NCBI RefSeq assembly: GCF_003598715.1
Contig: NZ_QZFU01000041.1
Location: 310,001-374,000, forward strand
Direction: 5' to 3'
Length of the DNA: 64,000 bases
Source of the DNA: Nocardia panacis
Lineage (GTDB): Bacteria > Actinomycetota > Actinomycetes > Mycobacteriales > Mycobacteriaceae
The position numbers were made by a program, and so were the translations under genes. The notes under the pieces are model-generated. The model was given only the letters and a program-made list of their open reading frames with translations. It made no database searches and was not told the DNA's origin. Of the stretch, positions 43,906 through 51,546 are shown piece after piece (the stretch's first letter is position 1; the number at the start of each line of letters is the position of its first letter).

Positions 43906-44610
43906 TCAGGAGAAGACGTTGAACACTTCCTCCGCGCGGTCGCGTTCGCGGTAGAGCCGCCATGCGATCTCGGCGACGGCATCCGGGTCGAGCGTATGTC
44001 CGGTTGTGTCGCCGTAGGTTTCGGGATGCGCGGTGACGTGCTGGTGGATATCGCCCCGCTCGATCAGACCGCCAATGGTGAGAGTGCCTATGTAGATGCC
44101 GTTTTCGGCGACTCCCGCATGCAGGGTCAGCGCATAGTTGCGCAGCGCGGCGGAGGAGACGGCGAGCGCGCCCAGTTGCGGCATGGGCAGCACGGAACTC
44201 AACCCGCCGGCGAAAAATAGTGCTCCGCTGCCCTTTTCGAGCATCGAGGGCAGCACCGCCTGTGCGGTCTCCACGGCGGGGTACATCCAACTCATCGCGC
44301 CCCGAACGGATTCGGCGCCGGTTTCGGCAATCGGCCCCAGATGCGCGTTCTGCCCCATATTGGCGGGTCCGTAGTAGACGACATCCGCCGGGCCGATATC
44401 GGTCAGCGCCGCGCGGAGCGCTTCGGTATCGCGCACGTCCGCGGTCAGGGCGCGTGCCTCGATTCCAGCGGAGGCGAGGGTGGACAGATAGCCGGGGTGA
44501 CGGTCGGCGGTGCGCGAGATGAGTGCGACCGCGAACCCTTCGCGCCCGAATCGGTGCGCGATCGACATCCCGAGTCCGGGACCGACCCCGATGACAACGG
44601 CGGTAGGCAT
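43906..44610 (-). CDS. Atypical SDR-family protein (catalytic Tyr-Lys pair missing)
   Basis: 234 residues. The Rossmann motif VIGVGPGLGMSIAHRFG and the ALTADVRDTEAL and GALFFAGG strands place it in the short-chain dehydrogenase fold. In the usual YxxxK active site the aligned segment is LAVSSAALRN, so the catalytic Tyr and Lys both appear replaced. It may bind NAD(P) without normal SDR catalysis, or use other residues. It is divergent from a TetR gene across two palindromes and is probably its target. The ATG is at 44610. Confidence 0.75.
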   Translation of the reverse strand: MPTAVVIGVGPGLGMSIAHRFGREGFAVALISRTADRHPGYLSTLASAGIEARALTADVRDTEALRAALTDIGPADVVYYGPANMGQNAHLGPIAETGAESVRGAMSWMYPAVETAQAVLPSMLEKGSGALFFAGGLSSVLPMPQLGALAVSSAALRNYALTLHAGVAENGIYIGTLTIGGLIERGDIHQHVTAHPETYGDTTGHTLDPDAVAEIAWRLYRERDRAEEVFNVFS

Positions 44611-44630
44611 GGCATGACCCTTTCGGAGGA

Positions 44631-44690
44631 TTAAGTCGAGGCAAACCTCGACTTAATCGACATTAGCATTGATCTCGAGGGATGCCTCGA
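44631..44690. promoter_or_regulatory. Two TetR operators between SDR and TetR genes
   Basis: Perfect 11-bp arms TTAAGTCGAGG (44631-44641) and CCTCGACTTAA (44646-44656) with loop CAAA, and a second copy of the core TCGAGG-N4-CCTCGA at 44675-44690. The centres are 39 bp apart. They lie between the SDR start (44610) and the TetR start (44709) and should control both. Confidence 0.8.
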
Positions 44691-44708
44691 CTTTGTAGAA
44701 TGGGCCGC

Positions 44709-45269
44709 ATGACCAAACCCCTGCGCGCGGACGCGGCCCGCAATCGCGACAAGCTGCTGACGGCCGCCACCGCCGTCTTCGGCGAGCGGGGGCTCGACGC
44801 GCCGCTGGAGCACATCGCTCGCCGCGCGGAGGTCAGCATCGGCACGCTCTACGCTCACTTCCCCACGCGGGAGGCGTTTTTCGACGCGATCTTCCCGCAA
44901 CGCCTTGCGGCGCTGGACCGTATCGCCGAAGCGGCGCTGGCCGAGCCGGACGCCTGGTCGGGCTTCGTCCACTTCCTGGAGGGCCTGTACGCCCTGCAGG
45001 CGCAGGATCGCGGCCTCAATGACGCACTGGCCCAGCGCTATCCGGAGGCCAAGGGGGTGGCCGAGGCGTGTGGACGCGGCATTGTCAACGCCGAGCGCAT
45101 CATGGAGCGGGCGAAGCGATCGGGCCGGTTGCGTGCGGACTACGGACTGGCGGATCTGGCCGCACTGACCTCGGCCATCTCCCAGATCATCCGCGATTCG
45201 AGCGGGGATGAGCCGGGAGCGTGGCAACGCTTCCTGGCTTTGTATCTCGGTGGGCTACGTACGCAATAG
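44709..45269 (+). CDS. TetR-family repressor of the SDR gene
   Basis: 186 residues. The N-terminal helix-turn-helix reads RDKLLTAATAVFGERGLDAP then IARRAEVSIGTLYAHFPTRE. The C-terminal ligand domain is helical and includes FVHFLEGLYALQAQDRG. I chose the ATG at 44709 (MTKPLRADAARNRD), the usual N-terminal length. It is divergent from the SDR gene and very likely binds the two TCGAGG palindromes between them. The ligand is unknown. Confidence 0.88.
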   Translation: MTKPLRADAARNRDKLLTAATAVFGERGLDAPLEHIARRAEVSIGTLYAHFPTREAFFDAIFPQRLAALDRIAEAALAEPDAWSGFVHFLEGLYALQAQDRGLNDALAQRYPEAKGVAEACGRGIVNAERIMERAKRSGRLRADYGLADLAALTSAISQIIRDSSGDEPGAWQRFLALYLGGLRTQ

Positions 45270-45272
45270 ACG

Positions 45273-45791
45273 TCAGCGGCCATCAAGTTCGGCCTGCGCC
45301 CAGCGCGCCCACTCCTCGTTCATTGCCCAGAACCGCTTACCCCAATCCATGGCAATGCGGCCGAAGGTGGAGAAATCATCTTCGTCCCAGTCGATCCGGG
45401 CATCGATCTCGTCCAGTTCGCGTCGTCCTCTCGCGGCTGCCTGTTCGATTCCACTGAGGTAGTCCCGAGCCTGCTCGGGGTCGACCACGCCGAGGAAGAA
45501 CACCCGCAGCAGCATCTCATTGCGGGTGGGGGTCTTGAATTTCGTGGTGGTGAGCCATTCGCGCAGTTGGGTGCGACCCGCCTCGGTGAGCGAGTACTCC
45601 TTGCGTCCGCGCGGACCCTCGTCGGTGACCGCGATCAGCTCGGCCTCGGCGAGTTTGGCGAGTTCGCCATACAGCTGACTCTGCGTGGCGGGCCAGACGT
45701 TGCCGAGGGAGATTTTGAACTTGTTCAGCAGGTCGTAGCCGCTGCCCGGCCCATCGGCGAGCAGGCCGAGGACGGCGTACCGGAGACTCAT
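45273..45791 (-). CDS. PadR-family regulator
   Basis: 172 residues from MSLRYAVLGLLADGPGSGYD, the standard PadR start, through TQSQLYGELAKLAEAELIAV and the wing GRKEYSLTEAGRTQLREWL, to a C-terminal coiled dimerisation part (DYLSGIEQAAARGRREL). An upstream ATG at 45800 would add three residues. It is divergent from the membrane-protein/carotenoid-oxygenase pair, with a 12-bp-arm palindrome between them. Confidence 0.88.
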   Translation of the reverse strand: MSLRYAVLGLLADGPGSGYDLLNKFKISLGNVWPATQSQLYGELAKLAEAELIAVTDEGPRGRKEYSLTEAGRTQLREWLTTTKFKTPTRNEMLLRVFFLGVVDPEQARDYLSGIEQAAARGRRELDEIDARIDWDEDDFSTFGRIAMDWGKRFWAMNEEWARWAQAELDGR

Positions 45792-45814
45792 GCCGATCAT
45801 CTTACATTCCAGTA

Positions 45815-45855
45815 TTGACATGTCGAGACAGGAGGTTCTATCTTCGACATGTCAA
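45815..45855. promoter_or_regulatory. PadR operator-like inverted repeat
   Basis: TTGACATGTCGA (45815-45826) and its exact reverse complement TCGACATGTCAA (45844-45855) are separated by 17 bp; each half also contains the palindrome GACATGTC. The site sits between the PadR start (45791) and the membrane-protein start (45881). Confidence 0.75.
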
Positions 45856-45880
45856 AACAGGAATATCGAGGGATTTCGTC

Positions 45881-46438
45881 ATGTCATACCTGCGCACGTT
45901 TGCCCCCTGGGTCGTCTACGCTCTTGTCCCCGACCGGTTTTGGCAGTGGGGCGCGTTGGCCGCGCTGGTGCTGTCCCTGGTGGAGATCGCGCGGCGGACC
46001 AGAGCGGGTCATCGGCTCGACGCGCTGATCCTCGACGCGGGCACCGCCCTGTTCTTCGTAGCGCTCACCGTCCTTGCCTTCGCTGTCCCCAACAGCCCGC
46101 TGCACGCCTACGGCGCCGCTGCGTCGAACGGCGTGTTGGCGCTGATCGCGGGCGTCTCGATAGCCGTGCGTGTGCCGTTCACCCTCGGCATCGCCAAACA
46201 GACGACCCCGCGCGAGATTTGGGACCATCCGATCTTCCTTCGGATGAACTACCTGATCACCGCGGTGTGGACGGCGAGCTTCGCGCTCGGTGCGCTCGCC
46301 CTGGTCCTACTCGCGCATTCCGGTGCGGCGCTGCGGATTCCGACCCAGGTCGCCGCCTTCGCGATTCCCATGATCTTCACCATCCGCTATGTCGCCCACA
46401 TGCAGGCAAAAGGCCGCGCTGCGGGCCACGCCTTGTAG
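45881..46438 (+). CDS. Integral membrane protein of the carotenoid-oxygenase locus
   Basis: 185 residues with five or six hydrophobic segments, including WGALAALVLSLVEIA, ALFFVALTVLAFAVP, NGVLALIAGVSIAV and ASFALGALALVLLAH. No cofactor or transport motif is recognised. The ATG at 45881 has AGGGA-like sequence upstream; the stop is 16 bp before the oxygenase gene, so they form an operon under the PadR operator. It may help deliver the lipid substrate, which is inference. Confidence 0.75.
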   Translation: MSYLRTFAPWVVYALVPDRFWQWGALAALVLSLVEIARRTRAGHRLDALILDAGTALFFVALTVLAFAVPNSPLHAYGAAASNGVLALIAGVSIAVRVPFTLGIAKQTTPREIWDHPIFLRMNYLITAVWTASFALGALALVLLAHSGAALRIPTQVAAFAIPMIFTIRYVAHMQAKGRAAGHAL

Positions 46439-46454
46439 AAAGAGGTTCCCACTC

Positions 46455-47756
46455 ATGACCGCGCCCCATCTCGCAGGCAATTTCGCGCCGGTGCCCGATG
46501 AGTTGACGGAAATGGATCTCCCCGTGACGGGCGCGATCCCGCCGGAGCTGTCCGGCTGGTACCTGCGCAACGGCCCGAACCCGGCGGCCGCCGCCTCCGC
46601 CCACTGGTTCCTCGGCGACGGCATGGTGCACGGCGTGCGCGTGGAAGGCGGCCGGGCCACCTCCTATCGCAACCGGTGGGTCCGCACCAGCACCTTCACC
46701 GACGGCATCCGCAATCGCCGCTCCGACGGCACCCGCGACCTCACCGCCGGTCTGGCCAACACCCACGTCATCCGGCACGCGGGCCGCACCCTCGCCCTGG
46801 TCGAATCGTCCTATCCCTACGAATTGACCCGCGAGCTCGACACTGTCGGCCCCTACGACTTCGACGGCGAACTGCGCACCGCCATGACCGCGCATCCCAA
46901 GACCTGCCCGGTCACCGGTGAACTGCACTTCTTCGGAATGGACGCGCGCGAGCCCTATTTGGTGTACCACCGGGCGGATGCTGCCGGAAACCTGGTGTTG
47001 AGCCGGGAAATCGAGGTGCCGGGGCCGACCATGCACCACGACTTCAACCTCACCGCCGAACATGTTGTCTTCATGGATCTCCCGGTGGTCTTCGACAGGC
47101 AGACCGAGGGTATGCCCTTCCACTGGAGCGAAACCTATCCGGCGCGTTTGGGCGTGCTGCGGCGCGAGGATCCTCAAGGTGCGGTGCGCTGGTTCGATAT
47201 CGACCCGTGCTACGTCTTCCACGTCCTCAACGGACACGACGAACCGGGACGCATCGTCCTGTATGTCTCGCGCTACGACCGGCTTTGGGCGTCGAGTTCG
47301 CACGATGTGGATGCGGCCACCCTGTGGCGGTGGACCATCGATCTCGTATCGGGCACGGTCACCGAGACACAATTGGATGACCGCGCAACGGAATTCCCGC
47401 GCCTGGACGACCGCCTCGTCGGCGTTGCCGCCCGCTTCGGCCACGCCACCGATGTCGGCAATCCGATCGGACGCACGACCGGCGGCGCGCTCGTGCGCTA
47501 CGACCTGAGCGCCGGGGCCACCGTCGCCCACGAATTCGGACCGGGACGCACTCCTGGCGAGGCCGCATTCGCCGCCGCCGACGCGCGGCCCGGCGGCGCG
47601 GGCTATCTGATGACCTACGTGTACGACGCCGCCACCGACCGCAGCGATCTGGTCATCGTCGATGCGGACGACCTCACCGTGCCCGCCGTGGCCACCATCC
47701 ACCTACCCCGCCGCGTCCCCTTCGGCTTCCACGGGAGCTGGTTGCCCGATGCCTGA
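46455..47756 (+). CDS. Carotenoid oxygenase family (retinal pigment epithelial membrane protein fold)
   Basis: 433 residues. GWYLRNGPNP and HWFLGDGMVHGV are the family start. The four iron-binding His are expected in TAHPKTCPVTGELHFFG, MHHDFNLTAEHVVF, YVFHVLNGHDEPG and the C-terminal GFHGSWLPDA, and all are present. Such enzymes cleave carotenoids or stilbene-like compounds with O2 and Fe(II). Length is close to lignostilbene or apocarotenoid dioxygenases. Substrate unknown. Second gene of a PadR-controlled pair. Confidence 0.9.
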   Translation: MTAPHLAGNFAPVPDELTEMDLPVTGAIPPELSGWYLRNGPNPAAAASAHWFLGDGMVHGVRVEGGRATSYRNRWVRTSTFTDGIRNRRSDGTRDLTAGLANTHVIRHAGRTLALVESSYPYELTRELDTVGPYDFDGELRTAMTAHPKTCPVTGELHFFGMDAREPYLVYHRADAAGNLVLSREIEVPGPTMHHDFNLTAEHVVFMDLPVVFDRQTEGMPFHWSETYPARLGVLRREDPQGAVRWFDIDPCYVFHVLNGHDEPGRIVLYVSRYDRLWASSSHDVDAATLWRWTIDLVSGTVTETQLDDRATEFPRLDDRLVGVAARFGHATDVGNPIGRTTGGALVRYDLSAGATVAHEFGPGRTPGEAAFAAADARPGGAGYLMTYVYDAATDRSDLVIVDADDLTVPAVATIHLPRRVPFGFHGSWLPDA

Positions 47757-48052
47757 TCTACCGCGACTCACGACACCGCAGCCGCCCCCGATAGGGATCG
47801 CGAGGTGTGAAATGTCCGCGGCGCTCGCCCTGGCGGGCGCCGGGTAGTCGCCACGCGTCCGAGCCTGCGGGATCCTCGGGGGAGATGTGGGGCCGTTCGA
47901 GCTCCGGGTCCTCGTTCCACCCTGGTGTCTGCATGAATGCCAGGGTAGGAGCGGGATATAGGAGGGAGCTGAGATCGACGATTCCCAATTCGTCGAGCGG
48001 GCCGGGCAATAGAGCAATAGGCTCTAGCCAGTTTGTCTGGAAGGGTTGTCGG

Positions 48053-48520
48053 ATGGGGCATGTGGAGGTCGGCGCTACGGCGCGGGCGGCGATCGAGGCC
48101 GCGTTCGAATACGTGGACGACTATCGCCACGTGCCGGACTGGATGTTCGGCGTCAAACACTTCACTCCGCTGGGCGCGCAGACCAGCGGGGTGGGCGCGA
48201 GATTCGATACCGCGTTGAATCTGGGGCCGACCACCCTGCACCTGCAGGGCGAGGTGGTGGAGTGGGCGCGCGACGCGGTGGTGACACTGCGGGTGCGCAA
48301 GGGTATTGAGGGCACGCTGCGCTTCACCTTCCAGCCGCTGGACGCCGAAGCCACCAGGATCGACGCCGTGGTCGACTACAAGGTGCCCGGCGGCCTGGCC
48401 GGACTCGCGCTCGATCGCGTACTGCGGGCCTTCATCGGCCCGGCCGTCCGACACACCGAACGGAATCTGCGCGAACGGATCGAATTCGACTATGCGGCAA
48501 GAAAGGACTGCGGCTCCTAG
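48053..48520 (+). CDS. SRPBCC (polyketide cyclase/START-like) protein
   Basis: 155 residues. The fold is indicated by the alternating pattern ATARAAIEAAFEYVDDYRHV then PDWMFGVKHFTPLGAQTSGVG and the amphipathic C-terminal helix RVLRAFIGPAVRHTERNLRE, all typical of the SRPBCC hydrophobic-ligand fold. I chose the ATG at 48053; the frame is open upstream without good codons. It stands alone, with 296 bp of non-coding sequence before it. Ligand unknown. Confidence 0.8.
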   Translation: MGHVEVGATARAAIEAAFEYVDDYRHVPDWMFGVKHFTPLGAQTSGVGARFDTALNLGPTTLHLQGEVVEWARDAVVTLRVRKGIEGTLRFTFQPLDAEATRIDAVVDYKVPGGLAGLALDRVLRAFIGPAVRHTERNLRERIEFDYAARKDCGS

Positions 48521-48535
48521 GGTTCGACACCGGCC

Positions 48536-48817
48536 CTAGGTGCCGATGACGGCGCTCATGATGGTGCCCGCGCTGGTGGCGACCACGCCGCCGATCATGG
48601 CGCCCGCCACCATCTTCGGGGATTCCAGACCGCCGCCGGACCACTTCTCCCATGCGAAGCGGCCGCCCGCGTAGACGATGCCGCAGATACCGGACAGCAA
48701 AACGAACCAGGTGAGGTAGCGGACCAGTTGGAGGATCTTGTCGGACACCGGGGGCGCCTGCGGAGTCGGGTTACCGATCTGCGCCAGCAGGGTGTCGTAT
48801 GCGGCGGCGAGGATCAT
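48536..48817 (-). CDS. Small two-span membrane protein, copy A (TrbC/VirB2-like)
   Basis: 93 residues: a short N-terminus (AYDTLLAQIGNPTPQAPP), a first span (YLTWFVLLSGICGIVYAGG), the soluble stretch RFAWEKWSGGGLESPKM, then a second span (GAMIGGVVATSAGTIMSAVIG). Length and the two-span plan resemble TrbC/VirB2-like pilin-type proteins, but no conjugation genes are near. It has a close paralog in opposite orientation at 49153. Start at 48817 chosen by alignment to that paralog. Confidence 0.7.
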   Translation of the reverse strand: MILAAAYDTLLAQIGNPTPQAPPVSDKILQLVRYLTWFVLLSGICGIVYAGGRFAWEKWSGGGLESPKMVAGAMIGGVVATSAGTIMSAVIGT

Positions 48818-49152
48818 CGTGAGCTGCTCATTCCGGATTCGGGACAGGGACGGGTTCGCTGACCGAATGGTATCGGCCCGCGGGCAGTGGTGCAGACGCC
48901 TTGGTACGCAACACCAGAGCCTACCGGCCCTTGCCCGAGTTGCCGTGTTTGCTGGATGATGGATTCGCTCGACGGACGACGCGGTCCGAGCGATGGGTTG
49001 GCGCAACGGATTCCGGCACATTCGCACGGGTGGAGGGGGTGGCGACGTACCCTTGCCCGTATCCTCGACAACGATCGAATTCAGCGGCAGCCGAACATGT
49101 TTGGGTACCCTGCGGTTCGATCCACTGGCCGGACAGGAATAGGGAGCAGACG

Positions 49153-49446
49153 GTGAGCATCATCTTGACGTCGTTGGGGGAGACTTTCACGACGCTGGCG
49201 CAGATCGGTAACCCCACTCCGCAGGCGCCGCCGCTGGCGGACAAGATCACGCAATTGGTGCGCTACCTGACTTGGTTCGCCATCCTGTCGGGCAGTGTCA
49301 GCATTGTCTACGCCGGCGGGCGTTTCGCCTGGGAGAAGTGGAGCGGTGGCGGTTTGCAGTCGCCGAAGATGGTCGCGGGCGCGATGGCGGGCGGTGTCGT
49401 CGCCACCAGCGCGGGCACCATCATGAACGCCATAATCGGCACTTAG
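49153..49446 (+). CDS. Small two-span membrane protein, copy B
   Basis: 97 residues, GTG start, about 75% identical to copy A by eye from the QIGNPTPQAPP motif to the end, including RFAWEKWSGGGL and GGVVATSAGTIM. The two copies are divergent across a 335-bp spacer, so they look like an inverted gene duplication. They may form a hetero-oligomer; function unknown. A second reason to believe both is that the identity is at protein level with differing third bases. Confidence 0.72.
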   Translation: MSIILTSLGETFTTLAQIGNPTPQAPPLADKITQLVRYLTWFAILSGSVSIVYAGGRFAWEKWSGGGLQSPKMVAGAMAGGVVATSAGTIMNAIIGT

Positions 49447-49532
49447 CGCCGCGAGCGAGGTGGCGGCCTCAAAAATAAACGGGTTTTACTAAACGGTGTT
49501 CACGCGCCGTCGATCTGTGCTTCGATATCGAT

Positions 49533-49546
49533 TGGAACATGTTCCA
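49533..49546. promoter_or_regulatory. KstR-like operator upstream of cyp125
   Basis: TGGAACATGTTCCA is a perfect 14-bp palindrome that fits the KstR consensus TNNAACNNGTTNNA at every fixed base. It ends 48 bp before the cyp125 GTG. KstR de-represses the sterol/cholesterol-ring catabolic regulon in response to cholestenoyl-CoA-type ligands in mycobacteria and rhodococci. Confidence 0.75.
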
Positions 49547-49594
49547 CACAGTGTCGTGAGGTCTGCGCCCAGTGCCAGACCGGAGGAGTATGCC

Positions 49595-50830
49595 GTGACC
49601 GTCACCTCGCCCGCGATTCCCTCGGGATTCGACTTCACCGACCCGGACCTGCTCGCCGCCCGGCTACCGATCGCCGAGTTCGCCGAGCTGCGCCGGACCG
49701 CGCCCGTCTGGTGGTGCGCCCAATCCGGCCGCGCCGGCGGATTCGACGACGGCGGATACTGGGTGGTCTCCAAACTCGAGCACATCAAGGAGATCTCGAA
49801 GAAACCCGAGATCTTCTCCGCACAGCGCAATACCGCCATCATCCGGTTCAACGAGGATATGACGCGCGAGCAGATCGACATGCTCGGCTCGATGCTGCTG
49901 CTGAATCTCGACCCGCCCAAGCACACCAAGATCCGCCGCATCATCTCCAAGGGTTTCACCCCGCGCGCGGTGGAGAGCCTGCGCGCCGCCCTCACCGAGC
50001 GCGCCGCGCGAATCGTGCACGAGGCCAAGCGCTCCGGGCACGGCGACTTCGTCGAACAGGTGGCGTGCGAACTGCCGCTGCAGGCCATCGCCGAACTCAT
50101 CGGGGTGCCGCAGGCGGATCGCAAGAAGATCTTCGACTGGTCCAATCAGATGATTTCCTACGATGATCCGGAGTTCAAGGGCGACCACTACGCCGCCACC
50201 GCCGAGGTCATGGGGTACGCCTGGAATATGGCCGAGCAGCGGCGCAAGTGTCCGGCCGAGGATATCGTCACCCAGTTGGTGAACGCCGACGTCGACGGCG
50301 AGCACCTCGGCTCCGACGAATTCGCCTTCTTCGTCATCCTGCTCGCGGTCGCGGGCAATGAGACCACCCGCAATTCGATCACCCACGGTATGAAGGCCTT
50401 CGTCGACCATCCCGAGCAGTGGGAGCTGTACAAGGCGCAGCGCCCGCGCACCGCGCCCGACGAGATCGTCCGCTGGGCCACTCCCGTCACGGCCTTCCAG
50501 CGCACCGCGACCACCGACACCGTCATCGGCGGTCAGGAGATCAAGGCGGGTCAGCGGGTCGGATTGTTCTACAGTTCGGCCAATTTCGACGAGGAGGCCT
50601 TCGCCGACCCGTTCGCCTTCGACGTGCTGCGCGATCCGAACCCGCATGTCGGCTTCGGCGGCACCGGAACCCACTACTGCGTGGGCGCGAACCTGGCCCG
50701 GCTCCAGATCGACCTGATGTTCAACGCCCTGGCCGAGGCCATGCCCAACCTGCGTCAGCTCGCCGAACCGGTGCGGCTGCGGTCGGGCTGGTTGAACGGA
50801 ATTAAACGCTGGGATGTCGAATACGCTTGA
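49595..50830 (+). CDS. cyp125: CYP125-family steroid C26/C27 monooxygenase
   Basis: 411 residues. FGGTGTHYCVGANLAR holds the haem Cys (about 362); AVAGNETTRNSITHGM is the I-helix with the acid-alcohol pair, and DEIVRWATPVTAFQRTA has the ExxR region. Long stretches (IPSGFDFTDPD, AFFVILLAVAGNETTRNSI, SANFDEEAF.DPF) follow the mycobacterial CYP125A1 pattern. That enzyme oxidises the terminal methyl of cholesterol or cholestenone, starting side-chain degradation. I chose the GTG at 49595 with a GGAGG element upstream. A KstR-like palindrome in its promoter agrees. Confidence 0.9.
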   Translation: MTVTSPAIPSGFDFTDPDLLAARLPIAEFAELRRTAPVWWCAQSGRAGGFDDGGYWVVSKLEHIKEISKKPEIFSAQRNTAIIRFNEDMTREQIDMLGSMLLLNLDPPKHTKIRRIISKGFTPRAVESLRAALTERAARIVHEAKRSGHGDFVEQVACELPLQAIAELIGVPQADRKKIFDWSNQMISYDDPEFKGDHYAATAEVMGYAWNMAEQRRKCPAEDIVTQLVNADVDGEHLGSDEFAFFVILLAVAGNETTRNSITHGMKAFVDHPEQWELYKAQRPRTAPDEIVRWATPVTAFQRTATTDTVIGGQEIKAGQRVGLFYSSANFDEEAFADPFAFDVLRDPNPHVGFGGTGTHYCVGANLARLQIDLMFNALAEAMPNLRQLAEPVRLRSGWLNGIKRWDVEYA

Positions 50831-50838
50831 ATCATGGG

Positions 50839-51546
50839 GTGACTGAGTCCAGAACGCGCGGTCGATCGCCCCTGGTCAGCGCGGTCGATATCCGCCGCGT
50901 CGCCCGCGAGCTGCTGGTAGGCCAAGGCACGGGCGCGGTGACACTGCGGGCCATCGCCCGCGAACTCGGCGTCACCGCGCCCGCGCTGTACCGGCACTAC
51001 CATTCCCTCGAGGACCTGCTCAACGGTCTGCGCCGCGAATTCTGCGCGGATCTGGCCGCGGAGTTGGCCGCCGAGATCGCAACGCTCCCCGAGGACCCGG
51101 CGCTCCAGTTCTTCGCCATCTGCAAGGGTTTCCGGCGTTGGGCGCTCGAGCACACCGGTGAGTTCACCCTCGTCTTCGCCTCGCCGGGCGCGGATCGGTC
51201 GGGCAGTTTCGACGAACCCTTCGGACGGATCTTCCTCGCGGCCGCGGGCCGACTGCTGACGGCCTACGACATTCGCACCCCGCCGACCGAGGTCATTCCG
51301 CCGGAACTGCGCGCGGATCTGGCCCACTTCCAGACCGAACTGCTGGCGGCCGTCGCGGAATCCGGTCAGAAGTTCCCGGCCGAGAAGCTCGACCTCGGGG
51401 TGACCTACCTGATGATCCAGACCTGGGCCAGGCTCTACGGTCACGTCACCCTCGAGGTGTTCGGGAATTACCCGATCCCACTGGCGAATCCGGAGATCCT
51501 GTTCGAGGCGATGCTGGCCGACCTGGGACGGAATCTGGGGTTTTAG
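50839..51546 (+). CDS. TetR-family regulator next to cyp125
   Basis: 235 residues from a GTG at 50839 (an overlapping TTG at 50827 is possible). The helix-turn-helix reads AVTLRAIARELGVTAPALYR, then HYHSLEDLLNGL. A WHG-type C-terminal domain follows, with FRRWALEHTGEFTLVFASPG. It follows cyp125 by 8 bp and is probably co-transcribed. It is not KstR itself by sequence feel, since the ligand domain differs. Its 3' end overlaps the TerD-HNH gene by 4 bp on the other strand. Confidence 0.85.
   Translation: MTESRTRGRSPLVSAVDIRRVARELLVGQGTGAVTLRAIARELGVTAPALYRHYHSLEDLLNGLRREFCADLAAELAAEIATLPEDPALQFFAICKGFRRWALEHTGEFTLVFASPGADRSGSFDEPFGRIFLAAAGRLLTAYDIRTPPTEVIPPELRADLAHFQTELLAAVAESGQKFPAEKLDLGVTYLMIQTWARLYGHVTLEVFGNYPIPLANPEILFEAMLADLGRNLGF

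Noticed and set aside
43620..43922. Rightward 100-codon frame beginning with an Asp-rich stretch
   Set aside because: Its start is the antisense of the small hydrophobic peptide and its body covers the terminator hairpin; codon bias is poor.
48536..49446. Treating the two small membrane genes as an inverted-repeat insertion sequence
   Set aside because: No transposase lies between them and the similarity is at protein level rather than as terminal DNA repeats.
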